NCBI GenBank assembly: GCA_964343195.1 | Contig: CAYFIR010000026.1 | Location: 1-57,609 of the forward strand | Length of the DNA: 57,609 nucleotides | From: CAYVAP01 sp964343195 | GTDB taxonomy: Bacteria; Bacteroidota; Bacteroidia; J057 | Direction: 5' to 3' | In this document: one piece after another, positions 26,903 to 35,012 of the stretch | Numbering within the stretch: the stretch's first letter is position 1 | Layout: each line of letters begins with the position of its first letter | Translations under genes and position numbers: made by a program | Notes under the pieces: generated by a model | Told to the model about the DNA's origin: nothing | Seen by the model: the letters and a program-made list of their open reading frames with translations, nothing else | The model's database searches: none

Positions 26903-27243
26903 GCCTGCACTTTTTTGGGGAGCTTGGCGACAATCAGGTCATAAGAGTGGTCAATGAGTTCCTTGAGGAATGCATCTGAAAGTGTCCCATCAATCTGCAC
27001 CGTATTCCAGAGTGCTTTGTTCATATGGTAACCTGGCAGGACGGTCTCGGGGTATTTTTCCCTAAGCTCAATTGCATATTCAGGGTCGCACTTGAGGTTA
27101 ACCCTGAGGGGTTCTGTTTCCAGAGAGGTCAGGGCAAACATTTTTCCCGCGACCTTGAACACGAGGGTGTCATTATCAAATGGAAACCCCTCAGTGGTAG
27201 CAGCTTTGGCGAGGCAGTACTGGCGAAGCGATTCAATGTGCAT
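26869..27243 (-). CDS. MmcQ/YjbR family protein
   Basis: The 124-residue protein follows the compact YjbR fold pattern: LRQYCLAKAATTEGFPFDND, LVFKVAGKMFALTSL, VNLKCDPEYAIELREKYP, then PGYHMNKALWNTVQIDG and a C-terminal LIDHSYDLIVAKLPKK helix. Members are small double-wing proteins that may bind DNA, with no proven reaction, and some are fused to other domains. Full length for the family. Transcription is opposite to the DUF2064 gene and the two coding ends overlap, so read-through would produce antisense RNA. Confidence 0.9.
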   Translation of the reverse strand: MHIESLRQYCLAKAATTEGFPFDNDTLVFKVAGKMFALTSLETEPLRVNLKCDPEYAIELREKYPETVLPGYHMNKALWNTVQIDGTLSDAFLKELIDHSYDLIVAKLPKKVQAQLAEESADGK

Positions 27244-27353
27244 GAAAATCAGATTTTTGGATGATGAGCTGCTGATACCTGCACTTAAGTTATGGCAAAT
27301 TCCCTGCTCTTCCTTATTTTTCAGAGAATTGAGGGGTAATCCCTCGGTTTTTA

Positions 27354-27386
27354 TTTCGAATCACAAGTTCCGAATTAACCAATTCC
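27354..27386. repeat. Degenerate heptad array (TTTCGAA/TTCCGAA type)
   Basis: The stretch divides into 7-base units TTTCGAA, TCACAAG, TTCCGAA, TTAACCA and ATTCCTG, a degenerate relative of the ATTCGTA arrays found elsewhere in the window. Confidence 0.5.
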
Positions 27387-27390
27387 TGCA

Positions 27391-27738
27391 ATGCTGGGTC
27401 CATTAGTGCCAATCGTCATTCTCCTGGGAATCATAGGATTTCTCTACCTGCGGTTTCAGGCCTTGCAGCGTCGCATGCGGGAAGAGGGATCGGGTTCTAC
27501 CCAATACCTGGCCAAGATGCCGCCTGCCAAAACTGGCGAGGAACTGTTTCTACCCGGAAGTCGATTGGGAGAACGTTCCGGTCCCGGTAAGGGAGCGGGC
27601 CTCGCAGACCTTGAAGTGAAGGCTGAGGTTACCAAGGTTCAAAAGCGCACGGCCCGCCGCCGTGGTATCATTCGCAGTCGAGCCGATATCCGTAAGTCCT
27701 ACATCATCGATGCTTTGCTGGAAAGACCAAAATTTTAG
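27391..27738 (+). CDS. Small single-span membrane protein
   Basis: The 115-residue protein begins with one membrane helix (LGPLVPIVILLGIIGFLYLR, residues 2-21). The rest is a basic cytoplasmic tail with VKAEVTKVQKRTARRRGIIR and a C-terminal IRKSYIIDALLERPKF. The tail resembles the helical end of proteins that contact nucleic acid or acidic partners, but no family is recognised. Codon pattern and frame length support it being coding. A heptad array lies directly before the start and a composite repeat directly after the stop. Confidence 0.65.
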   Translation: MLGPLVPIVILLGIIGFLYLRFQALQRRMREEGSGSTQYLAKMPPAKTGEELFLPGSRLGERSGPGKGAGLADLEVKAEVTKVQKRTARRRGIIRSRADIRKSYIIDALLERPKF

Positions 27739-27836
27739 AGATCAGAAGTCAGGGAAGAGCGATCTTTTTGGTCAGACTTCTCGCAGCATAGCGGTCTGAC
27801 AGTGAAACGGTCTCGCAGCGTAGCGGTCTTTCTTCT
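27739..27836. repeat. GTCAG/AGCGGTC composite repeat
   Basis: CAGAAGTCAGGG is followed by three spaced copies ending in GCGGTCT, ACGGTCT and GCGGTCT, with CGCAGCATAGCGGTC and CGCAGCGTAGCGGTC as the clearest. Close relatives lie at 29483, 30001, 30950 and 41268. No gene is present. Confidence 0.7.
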
Positions 27837-27838
27837 CC

Positions 27839-29470
27839 TCATTGTAATAGGTTGAACAGCACCTGCACATACACAATCTTCAGGATCAGTCCCAGTGGGA
27901 ACATGAGTGCGTATCCGAAGGTCGGCAGTTGATTCCCGGCTCTGGTTAAGGAAAAATCCAGGATGGCAGGCTGATTGGCGACCATGCCCATGAGGATGCT
28001 AAAAGGCATCTTGAGCAGTTTGTACCCCACAGCCAGGATCAGGAAGGCCGTCCCCAGGCTGACGATCATTCCTCCGATGAAAATCAGTCCTGCGCCACCC
28101 GTTTGTAATGTTTCTACAAATGTATGTCCGGAGCGAATGCCTACCGTTGCGAGGAGCAGGATGAGGCCGATTTGCCGCAGGGTAAGGTTGGCAGAGTAGG
28201 GAAGTGTCCATACGATCGGGCCTGTACGCCTGAGCGCGCCGAGTATGAGCGCCACAATCAGAGGACCGCCCGCAAACCCCATTCGGAAGGAAATACCCCC
28301 CGGTAGTGTGAAGGTGATCATGCCGAGCAGCAGCCCTGCAGCCATTCCCAGCCCAAATGAAAGCAGGTCGATTTGACTGAGCTTCTGGTAGGAGTCACCG
28401 AAGATTTTGACGACTTCTGATGCATCTTCATCTCGTGAGACAAAACGGATCCTATCCCCTAGTTCCAGCACGGTGTCTCCTCTGGCCAGCAGATCGACAT
28501 CCCCGCGCCGGATACGAGACACGACTACTGGCAGACGTTCGGTTAGATTTAGCTGGGCAAGGGTTTTGCCTGCAACATCAGGGTTGGAGACAAAAATGCG
28601 GTGTGAATTGTAGGCAGAAACCTCGCGTGGCAGGTGAGTTTCGGCTCTTTTGCCCAGGGTTTGTATGATTTCTTCCAGATCTTCTTCGCGGCCTACGACG
28701 GCTACCAGATCGCCTGGCTGGAAGCAGGTATCCCAGTTGGACAGCCTGATTTTTCCCTCGCGTTTGTACCGTCCGAAGACCGCTGTCCAGCGGTATTTTT
28801 TGACCAGCTGTCGCACTGTCAGGCTGGTTATCGCTTCCTGGGTCACCTCGACGGTTGCATTTTGGATGGACGAATCAATGGGGTAATCATGACGCAGTTG
28901 CTGTGCCTCGGCGTTGTAGTCAATCCTGAAGGCCCGTTCCAATGCTATGATGGCGATCATACCGCCCAGGACCCCCATGGGGTAAGTTATCGAGTAGCCG
29001 ACCACGGCGGCTTCGATCATACCCTGGCCTTCCACCTCCCCAAAACGTTTGGCTATTCCGTCCAGAACCCCCGCCAGAGCGGCGGTATTGGTGGAGCTAC
29101 CGGCAAAGAGTCCCGCCGTAGTTGCGGCATCAAGCTTCATCAGAAAGTGCATTCCCACGGCGATAAAGCCGGAAAGCAGCACCATGATGAAAATGAAGCT
29201 CAGACTTTTACGTCCCTGACCCCGAAAGGCCGACATAAAGCCCGGGCCGCTGCTGAGCCCGACGGTATAGACAAACATGGCCAGCCCCAGCATGAACACC
29301 ACGTTAGGGATCTGTAGCGAATCGTCCAGTGAGCCAAAAAACAGGCCCACGAACAATACCGCCGCCACCCCGAGTTGGCCCCCACGGATTTTGATGCTGC
29401 CTACACCATAGCCCAGTCCGGCCACTACAAAGAGCAGTAACAGTGGATTTTCACTTAGCAATGCGATCAT
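27839..29470 (-). CDS. AspT/YidE-type transporter with TrkA-C domains
   Basis: The 543-residue inner membrane protein has five N-terminal helices (about 8-165). A cytoplasmic middle part carries two TrkA-C (RCK-C) domains (about 205-290, with FQPGDLVAVVGREEDLEEII, and about 295-370, with ELGDRIRFVSRDEDASEVVK). Five or six further helices follow. This duplicated YidE/YbjL layout is that of the aspartate:alanine exchanger family, which swaps carboxylates across the membrane. Conserved glycine-rich motifs SSTNTAALAGVLDG and GMVANQPAILDF occur once per half. The real substrate is not visible from sequence, and no decarboxylase gene accompanies it. Length is normal. Confidence 0.9.
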   Translation of the reverse strand: MIALLSENPLLLLFVVAGLGYGVGSIKIRGGQLGVAAVLFVGLFFGSLDDSLQIPNVVFMLGLAMFVYTVGLSSGPGFMSAFRGQGRKSLSFIFIMVLLSGFIAVGMHFLMKLDAATTAGLFAGSSTNTAALAGVLDGIAKRFGEVEGQGMIEAAVVGYSITYPMGVLGGMIAIIALERAFRIDYNAEAQQLRHDYPIDSSIQNATVEVTQEAITSLTVRQLVKKYRWTAVFGRYKREGKIRLSNWDTCFQPGDLVAVVGREEDLEEIIQTLGKRAETHLPREVSAYNSHRIFVSNPDVAGKTLAQLNLTERLPVVVSRIRRGDVDLLARGDTVLELGDRIRFVSRDEDASEVVKIFGDSYQKLSQIDLLSFGLGMAAGLLLGMITFTLPGGISFRMGFAGGPLIVALILGALRRTGPIVWTLPYSANLTLRQIGLILLLATVGIRSGHTFVETLQTGGAGLIFIGGMIVSLGTAFLILAVGYKLLKMPFSILMGMVANQPAILDFSLTRAGNQLPTFGYALMFPLGLILKIVYVQVLFNLLQ

Positions 29471-29482
29471 ACTGCGAAGGTA

Positions 29483-29660
29483 AGAGAGAAGAATGAGAAG
29501 TCAGAGGTCAGATCGTTCCGATCAGTTCGGCAACCTCACTGACCGGAGCTGTCAGAAGTCAGACGGGAAGGCACCTGCTCTCATCTCACTTCTGACCTCT
29601 GACAACGCAGTGGTCTGACAGCAATGCGGTCTCCCCTCTCGCAGCGCAGCGGTCTATTCT
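29483..29660. repeat. GTCAG/GCAGCGGTC composite repeat with inverted arms
   Basis: GAGAAGTCAGAGGTCAGA near 29490 is complementary to TCTGACCTCTGACA near 29590, giving a hairpin. It is followed by CAACGCAGTGGTCTGACAG and CGCAGCGCAGCGGTC. About 70 bases (from GGCACCTGCTCT to CAGCAATGCGGTCT) recur nearly unchanged at 30035-30105. Confidence 0.75.
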
Positions 29661-29708
29661 TTGCGGCCTTTTCTTTATCTTGCTGATTCTTGACTAAATC
29701 TCAGCATT

Positions 29709-29999
29709 ATGAATGGCCGGCATTTGATACTCTGCTGCTTTTTTCTGGGATTGGCTGGCTTGAATTCCTGCCAACAGTCTGCTCCTACCCATCAGGATGA
29801 ACCGGACAGCTCAGCTTCCTTTGTAAGCGATTCTTCGGTTGTAGAGCTCCCATCACAGGCAGAAATCGAAGAATTAGGCAACCTGATTCAGCAGGACGAG
29901 TATTTCCAGCGTCGCTGCGACCGGCAGTACTGCGAGGACCCGCTGGACGGGAATCTGGTCCTGTTGCCTGACTCTGCTGCCCCAAAGGCTGAAGACTAA
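29709..29999 (+). CDS. Small putative lipoprotein
   Basis: The 96-residue protein has a signal sequence with an LNSC lipobox (CCFFLGLAGLNSC, cysteine at residue 21), so it should be acylated in the envelope. The mature part is acidic and carries a short helix (AEIEELGNLIQQDEYF) followed by two cysteines close together (RRCDRQYC), which could form a disulfide. I recognise no family. It is flanked on both sides by dispersed repeats and has no operon partner, so its role is unknown. Confidence 0.65.
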   Translation: MNGRHLILCCFFLGLAGLNSCQQSAPTHQDEPDSSASFVSDSSVVELPSQAEIEELGNLIQQDEYFQRRCDRQYCEDPLDGNLVLLPDSAAPKAED

Positions 30000-30000
30000 A

Positions 30001-30107
30001 AGGAGCCTGATAGAAAAGATAGAAGTCAGAGAAGATGGCACCTGCTCTTCTCTCGCTTCCGACCTCTGACAACGCAGTGATCTGACAGCAATGCGGTCTG
30101 ACTCCCC
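30001..30107. repeat. Second copy of the GTCAG/GCAGCGGTC composite repeat
   Basis: From GGCACCTGCTCTTCTCTCGC through CGACCTCTGACAACGCAG to CAGCAATGCGGTCTGAC, this is a near duplicate of 29575-29635. It ends directly at the stop side of the ung gene. Confidence 0.75.
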
Positions 30108-30776
30108 TCACACCTGCCAATCGATCGGCTCCTTCCCTTGCGCCTTGAGGTAATCATTGGCCTGGGAGAAATGGCGGCAGCCATTGAACCCACGAGCTAG
30201 GGGCGAAGGGTGCGGGGCTTTGAGCACCTTGTGTTTGCTGGTGTCGATGATGGCTCCTTTTGCCTGGGCGTAGCGGCCCCATAGCAGAAAAACCAGCCCT
30301 TCTCTATCGCGGTTGAGCACGTTGATGGCCGCGCTGGTAAATTCTTCCCAGCCTTTTTTCTGGTGCGAACCAGCCTGTCCGGCACGGACTGTGAGCATAG
30401 AGTTAAGCATCAGGACTCCCTGCTCGGCCCATTTGGTCAGGTCGCCATGAGTCGGGATGGTCATTCCCACATCGTCGTGGAGTTCCTTGTAGATGTTGCG
30501 CAGGGAAGGAGGAATCCTGACTCCCATTGGCACAGAAAACGAAAGCCCCATAGCCTGCCCCATCCCGTGGTAGGGGTCCTGCCCAATGATGACCGCCTTA
30601 ACCTGATCAAAGGGAGTGGTGTCAAATGCATTAAAAATCAGGTTTCCAGGTGGAAATACTTTGTACCCTGCGGCTTTCTCTGCTTTGAGGAATTCGCGCA
30701 GTCGGTTGAAATAGGGCTTTTCCCATTCGTTGGAGAGGGCTTCTTTCCAGCCAGATTCGATTTTTACATCAGCCAT
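30108..30776 (-). CDS. ung: Uracil-DNA glycosylase
   Basis: ATG 30776 gives a 222-residue family 1 enzyme. The upstream in-frame extension is repeat-derived and was rejected. Motif A, VIIGQDPYHGMGQAMGLSFS, holds the catalytic Asp and the uracil-pocket Tyr, and motif B, APHPSPLARGFNGCRHF, holds the catalytic His and the minor-groove loop. The enzyme cuts uracil from DNA after cytosine deamination or dUTP incorporation and starts base-excision repair. Length and motif spacing are typical. A repeat cluster surrounds the gene on both sides. Confidence 0.97.
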   Translation of the reverse strand: MADVKIESGWKEALSNEWEKPYFNRLREFLKAEKAAGYKVFPPGNLIFNAFDTTPFDQVKAVIIGQDPYHGMGQAMGLSFSVPMGVRIPPSLRNIYKELHDDVGMTIPTHGDLTKWAEQGVLMLNSMLTVRAGQAGSHQKKGWEEFTSAAINVLNRDREGLVFLLWGRYAQAKGAIIDTSKHKVLKAPHPSPLARGFNGCRHFSQANDYLKAQGKEPIDWQV

Positions 30777-30786
30777 GAGAGGGGGG

Positions 30787-30817
30787 TAATTCGTGATTGG
30801 TAATTCGTTATTTGTGA
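30787..30817. repeat. Heptad array TAATTCG
   Basis: The units TAATTCG, TGATTGG, TAATTCG and TTATTTG follow each other with exact 7-base spacing, just upstream of ung. Confidence 0.6.
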
Positions 30818-30861
30818 AGTCAGAAGTTCCCGATACTCGGGATTTCACTGCGTTCAACAGG

Positions 30862-30917
30862 AAGTCAGAAGTCAGAAGTCAGAAGTCAGAAGTCAGAAGT
30901 CAGAAGTCAGAAGTCAG
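30862..30917. repeat. Perfect tandem heptamer AAGTCAG x8
   Basis: Eight uninterrupted identical copies of AAGTCAG fill 56 bases between ung and the NTR-like gene. The same heptamer occurs once or twice in the composite repeats nearby, so the array looks like a local expansion of that element. Confidence 0.95.
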
Positions 30918-30949
30918 AGTGGTACTGCCCTCGGCAGGACAGGGTTTCA

Positions 30950-31055
30950 CAAAATCTCCTCTTTTTTCTTCCCTCTGACAGCGCAGGTAGCCTGTCCCGA
31001 GAATCGGGAGTCTGACTTCTCGCAGCTCAGCGATCTCACAGCGAAGCGGTCTTTT
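30950..31055. repeat. Composite repeat running into the 3' end of the NTR-like gene
   Basis: It contains CCCGAGAATCGGG (30996-31008), then CTGACTTCTCGCAGCTCAGC and CACAGCGAAGCGGTC. The last block (31036-31050) also encodes the final residues KTASL and the stop of the adjoining gene. A related CCCGATACTCGGG lies at 30829-30841. Confidence 0.7.
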
Positions 31056-31548
31056 TCTTCCTCAACACCACTACTGCCATGAACAGCACCGACAGCAGCC
31101 CCAATCCTGCCAAAGTCCAGTACATGGGCTGAATCAGGTCAGAAGCCTGGGGTGTCATCGCTGCTCCGAGGAATGCCAGATCGTCCTCTGCTGCATTTAG
31201 TGGCTTGGTACCCAGACACTGACTGGTCTTGGGGGTAAAGACCCTTCGCACATAGACCAGGTATTGTTCCCCTTCCTGAAAGGCAATGCCACAATCTTTT
31301 TCATACTCCGTGTTAACGATGAAAAGTCGGTCGGTAGGCTTTTTCCAGCAGCTATCCACCTGGAAACTATACTTCATTCCGCCGGAAATCCAGTTGGTAT
31401 TGGTCTGGATGCAGGTGCCCAGGAAGACATAATCTACCGAGTCATAGGCGGCCGCAGGAGGTAAGGGCTCGCATTTACATTCCTGGCCCCATAAAGTGGA
31501 TAGAGAAAATGCTCCCAATATTCCCAGCAAAATGATTTTCGCTTTCAT
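31036..31548 (-). CDS. NTR/TIMP-like exported protein with C-terminal anchor
   Basis: The 170-residue protein has a signal peptide ending LWGQ, directly followed by CKCEPLPP. That start resembles the netrin/TIMP fold, in which the N-terminal cysteines follow the cleavage site. The pattern GTCIQ, YSFQVDSCWK, DRLFIVNTEYEKDCGIAF and EGEQYLVYVRR supports this, with cysteine pairs placed for disulfides. A membrane helix (about residues 141-162) and RKKK tail anchor the C-terminus. Eukaryotic TIMPs inhibit metalloproteases, but the role of bacterial relatives is unknown. The last five codons and the stop come from a dispersed repeat. Confidence 0.75.
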   Translation of the reverse strand: MKAKIILLGILGAFSLSTLWGQECKCEPLPPAAAYDSVDYVFLGTCIQTNTNWISGGMKYSFQVDSCWKKPTDRLFIVNTEYEKDCGIAFQEGEQYLVYVRRVFTPKTSQCLGTKPLNAAEDDLAFLGAAMTPQASDLIQPMYWTLAGLGLLSVLFMAVVVLRKKKTASL

Positions 31549-31688
31549 ATGCCGAAATTAACCAAAAGTCGGCGAAAAGGTTGGCCGAAACCCAATTACA
31601 GGATTCATTGGGCGACGGTTGGATTGATGCGATATCCACCATCGGGTTTGCTAAATTTTACGTATCTTGATCATAGAGAATTCTCCTT

Positions 31689-32369
31689 ATGAGTGTATCA
31701 CCTTACCTCGACCAGGGCTCGATCCAGTATCCATCATCTGACGGCAAACCATTGGCTGACAATACCCTTCAACTCCGGTGGATTGTGTACCTCTACAGCA
31801 ACTTGCAGTGGTGGTTTCGTGATCAGAAAGTCTTTATCGCGGCAGATTTGCTCTGGTACCCTGTGCAGGGAGAACCCGGCATTACCAAGGCTCCTGATGT
31901 CATGGTCGCTTTTGATCGGCCCGACGGGGATCGATTGTCTTACAAGCAATGGGAAGAAGAAAACATCGCCCCAAAGGTGGTGATCGAAGTTTTATCTTCC
32001 TCTAACCGAGCTTTGGAGATGATCGAGAAGCAACACTGGTATGCGCGTTACGGGGTTGAGGAATTCATCATCATTGATCCCGATCAAAAACGCTTCGTCC
32101 CCATGATCCGGCAGGGGGGCCACCTCGTTCAGTCTGATTTCCCCCCGGTCAGTTGGCAGAGTCCCAACCTCGGCATTTGGCTGCGCCGCAGCGACGATGA
32201 CCTCAAAGTATTTTTTCCCGACGAGACGCCTTTCAAAACCCTGACCGAAAGTCAGCTCGAAGTTCAGAATGCACAGCTCGAAGCTGAGCAGCAACGCAAG
32301 CGTGCCGAAGCCGCCGAGGCAGAACTGGAGCGTCTGCGTCAACAGCTAAAGGAGCAGGGGGACGGGTGA
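31689..32369 (+). CDS. Uma2 family putative endonuclease
   Basis: This 226-residue protein has the Uma2/DUF820 core. APDVMVAFDRPD provides the first acidic residue of a PD-(D/E)xK fold, and PKVVIEVLSSSNRA supplies the second, followed by EKQHWYARYGVEEFIIIDPD. Residues from about 185 to the end form a coiled coil (ESQLEVQNAQLEAEQQRKRA), as in many copies from cyanobacteria and Bacteroidota. The family is usually present in many copies per genome, and its biological role is unresolved. A nuclease activity is inferred from fold similarity only. The start ATG fits the conserved N-terminal region. Confidence 0.88.
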   Translation: MSVSPYLDQGSIQYPSSDGKPLADNTLQLRWIVYLYSNLQWWFRDQKVFIAADLLWYPVQGEPGITKAPDVMVAFDRPDGDRLSYKQWEEENIAPKVVIEVLSSSNRALEMIEKQHWYARYGVEEFIIIDPDQKRFVPMIRQGGHLVQSDFPPVSWQSPNLGIWLRRSDDDLKVFFPDETPFKTLTESQLEVQNAQLEAEQQRKRAEAAEAELERLRQQLKEQGDG

Positions 32370-32418
32370 TGCGCTTTCCTGGCTATTGAGTAGCACAGGG
32401 GTTGCGTATATTGCCCCC

Positions 32419-32958
32419 ATGCAATTCAAAACCATCGAAGAATCCCAGGTTACGATGACCCAACTGATGCTGCCCTCCTATTCCAACTTCAGTGGCAAAA
32501 TCCACGGGGGCTACATCCTGAACCTCATGGACCAGATTGCCTTTGCCTGCGGGTCCAAGCACTCCGGCTACTATTGTGTAACGGCTTCTGTGAACCGGGT
32601 GGACTTCCTCAATCCCATCGAAGTGGGAGAGCTTGTCATTCTCAAAGCCTCAATCAACTACACCGGACGTACCTCTATGGTCGTGGGGCTAAGAGTCGAG
32701 TCGGAAAACATCCAGACCGGCGTGATCAAACACTGCAATTCGTCCTACTTCACGATGGTCGCCAAGGATGAAAGTGGCAAAAGTGTGCCAGTGCCGGGGA
32801 TCATCCTCGACACGGTGGATAAGGTCAGGCGCTTTGCACGAAGCATGGAGCGACAGCAGCACGCACGATCCCGCAACAAAACCTACAACTCCGAAGTCTT
32901 CAAACCCGAGGAGTATCTGGATCGAATCGCCGGACAGAATGCAAAAGTGACGCTGTAA
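32419..32958 (+). CDS. Acyl-CoA thioesterase (hotdog fold)
   Basis: I chose ATG 32419 (179 residues). The protein shows the acyl-CoA hydrolase type hotdog pattern: NFSGKIHGGYILNLMDQIAF with the catalytic Asp at the helix, YCVTASVNRVDFLNPIEVGE and INYTGRTSMVVGLRV. This matches the YciA/cytosolic acyl-CoA thioester hydrolase group, which frees fatty acids from CoA. The C-terminal 40 residues are charged and extend past the usual core. It begins 50 bases after the uma2-like gene on the same strand and could share its transcript. Confidence 0.92.
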   Translation: MQFKTIEESQVTMTQLMLPSYSNFSGKIHGGYILNLMDQIAFACGSKHSGYYCVTASVNRVDFLNPIEVGELVILKASINYTGRTSMVVGLRVESENIQTGVIKHCNSSYFTMVAKDESGKSVPVPGIILDTVDKVRRFARSMERQQHARSRNKTYNSEVFKPEEYLDRIAGQNAKVTL

Positions 32959-32996
32959 AAGTGGGTGAGCGACATCTGGCAGATTGACCAATGGCC

Positions 32997-33125
32997 TTAA
33001 GCACCTGGACAATAGAAATAAGGTATGAAGGGTATGGGGAAATGAAGGGAAACAGGTCCTACATTCCTTTATACCTCCATTTCCTTTATACCTTTTACTG
33101 GTTACATCTGTCCACCTGCTTACTA
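32997..33125. repeat. MITE-like inverted-repeat element (129 bp)
   Basis: The left end TTAAGCACCTGGACA pairs with the right end TGTCCACCTGCTTA. The inner arms are GGTATGAAGGGTATGGGG (33022-33039) and CCTTTATACC-type blocks at 33065-33094. The whole element can fold into one long imperfect hairpin. No gene lies in the rest of 32959-33314 apart from the terminator below. Confidence 0.8.
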
Positions 33126-33241
33126 CCGGCAGGTGATATGTTCCATCTGAGGGAGAAAAAGGAAATTCCCACGTGGAAAAAGTCAGGAGGAAAGTGCTTC
33201 TTCTGGGCATTGGGGAAAAAAGTTAACCATGGAATCAATAT

Positions 33242-33269
33242 AAAAACGCCGGACCAATGGCCCGGCGTT
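33242..33269 (-). terminator. Terminator of the outer-membrane-like gene
   Basis: Read leftward, AACGCCGGGCCATTGGTCCGGCGTT forms a strong GC stem, followed by TTTTTA. It lies about 45 bases beyond the stop at 33315. The same hairpin ends the atp operon at 37272-37301. Confidence 0.88.
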
Positions 33270-33314
33270 GTACAATAAAGGACATTACAAATGCTGAGCT
33301 TCCTTCATTGGTCG

Positions 33315-34499
33315 CTAGAAATACCGATTGACCTCCCAGCGTAAAGTAAGCCCCCCTGCCAAAGCCGCCACCCAATCGGCTTCAGCCCCCAGGCATTCGC
33401 CGCAGTTCAAAACCCGTTGACTTCGCAGCATGAAGCCATACCCCCAACGGCGGGTCGGTCGGATTTCTGCCCCTACCCCCAGATAAGCCATATGGGTAAG
33501 TCCCTGGGCGAGGTGGGGGGTATCGGTAAAGCCTACGAAGTAGTAGGATCCCATTGCATACTTGGCTTCCAGGTTTACAAACAGCCGATAGTCGGCAACC
33601 TGTATGTGTCGGCGTAGGTAAGGCGCGAGCTGCCAAAATAAGCCGTCGCGATCTAGTGCGACCTGGGGCTGGCTGTAGTACCGGTAAAAGAATCGCCCTT
33701 CCACCCCCAAAGACCAACCATCTTTGAAGAAATAGCCCCCTTTGAAGCCCAAAACTCCCTGTATAAAGGTGTTTTGCGGCCTGACATATTGACCTGGCCA
33801 ATAGTTTCCTTTCCAAGTGGTCCCTGTGTAAAAAGTTCTCTTTGACGAGTATTCGTATGGGCTGGTGCGATGATCCCAGAAGGTAGCCCGGAAAGGGTAT
33901 TCATCTTGGGAACCAAAGTAGTGTTTGACGCTCAAGTGTCCCTCGATGCTAGGAGCACAGGTGACACAACCCAGAGGTCGTACCCGCTGAATGACCATGT
34001 CTCCCTCCCAAAGCGGGAAAGGACGCCAAGCCAGGCCCACCCCGAGGGTGAAGTAGGAAAAGATTCCCTCCTGGTTGTGGCTATTGGAGACGAGGGTGTT
34101 GGGATGATAAAAGCTCCCGATCTGGTAGCCTAGCTCTGGGAAGAAGGCAACTTTCTTTTCAATGAAGTTGGCATAATAACGCAGGAAAGGCCCCCCTTGC
34201 CAGAAGGTTCCCTCGGGTAAGCGAAACATATCGCTGTGTCTATACCAGTAGGAAGCCCGTAGGCCTACCATCCAGTTGTAGCGAAAGAAGTAGCCATAGC
34301 TCAATTGTGCCATCAGATCCCGATGAATGCTCCCTGGTTGGGTGCTGAAGGAGTGACTGCCCGCAAATCCCAAGCCCACCTGATGCTGCTGAGGGGCATA
34401 GGCATATCGGTAAAATAGATTAGTGCTATCGGTTTGGGAGGAAAGGAGCAAAGGAACCCCACTGACAAGGATAAAAATGATGAGTCGAAATGTTTTCAT
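33315..34499 (-). CDS. Outer-membrane beta-barrel-like protein
   Basis: ATG 34499 gives a 394-residue protein with the signal peptide MKTFRLIIFILVSGVPLLLS ending before SQTD. The mature part alternates aromatic and polar residues in many short strands (YGYFFRYNWMVGLRASYWYR, KGGYFFKDGWSLGVEGRFFY, YAMGSYYFVGF) and ends with RWEVNRYF, an aromatic terminus typical of outer-membrane barrels. Two related halves of about 180 residues each can be seen. I recognise no named family. A barrel in the outer membrane is inferred from composition and strand pattern. Confidence 0.75.
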   Translation of the reverse strand: MKTFRLIIFILVSGVPLLLSSQTDSTNLFYRYAYAPQQHQVGLGFAGSHSFSTQPGSIHRDLMAQLSYGYFFRYNWMVGLRASYWYRHSDMFRLPEGTFWQGGPFLRYYANFIEKKVAFFPELGYQIGSFYHPNTLVSNSHNQEGIFSYFTLGVGLAWRPFPLWEGDMVIQRVRPLGCVTCAPSIEGHLSVKHYFGSQDEYPFRATFWDHRTSPYEYSSKRTFYTGTTWKGNYWPGQYVRPQNTFIQGVLGFKGGYFFKDGWSLGVEGRFFYRYYSQPQVALDRDGLFWQLAPYLRRHIQVADYRLFVNLEAKYAMGSYYFVGFTDTPHLAQGLTHMAYLGVGAEIRPTRRWGYGFMLRSQRVLNCGECLGAEADWVAALAGGLTLRWEVNRYF

Positions 34500-35012
34500 G
34501 GAAGAACATTTTGATGGCTTTTTTGGGACATTGAGGGGAGTATGGCAAGGGCTGCGCGGATAGGCCATAGCTCCGCCCTCATGTGGTAGATGAAGGTTCC
34601 TTGGCTGAGGTTGCGCGGGAGTATAGGTGTTGTCGTTGACGAAAAGTTTCTTCGACTACCCTGCTCGCGCGAGACTCCGTCTCGTGTGAACCAGACTCGG
34701 ACTCCGTCCGCAGTAATCAGGCGGGAGAACCTCTCTAGCGGCGTGTTTAGAGGAAAAGCAGACCGAAGCCCACGCCCCGACCTGCCGCCTTTAACCTAAA
34801 TTTTCAGCGGGTCAGTCCCTCGGCCTATAGCTGCTCGGCGTGAGGTTGCCCCTGTTTTTTTTGCAGGAGAGCGGGATTTCCGATTGAGGGCCTGCTAAGC
34901 CCGAAATGGAATTCGACATCTAATCACCAATGATAAAAAATCGAGTTACTGATATAGGTCAGCTGTATTTATAGGGCACTTCACAATTTACTCAGGACGG
35001 ATCGCTGAGTAG
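34500..35012. other. 513-base intergenic region with two mini-hairpins
   Basis: No convincing gene is present on either strand. CGAGACTCCGTCTCG (34670-34684) and CGGACTCCGTCCG (34698-34710) are perfect small hairpins with the same TCC loop, 13 bases apart. The rest shows neither a coding pattern nor recognised repeats. Confidence 0.6.

Noticed and set aside
28634..29317. A 227-residue plus-strand frame over the AspT-type transporter
   Set aside because: The minus-strand transporter is full length with membrane helices and TrkA-C domains. The other frame is a shadow.
30862..30917. Possible CRISPR array
   Set aside because: The units are 7 bases with no spacers between them and there are no cas genes, so this is a simple tandem repeat.
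34590..34799. A 69-codon frame in the 34.5-35.0 kb gap
   Set aside because: It is Arg/Pro/Ser-rich without a pattern and overlaps two hairpins, so it is unlikely to be coding.
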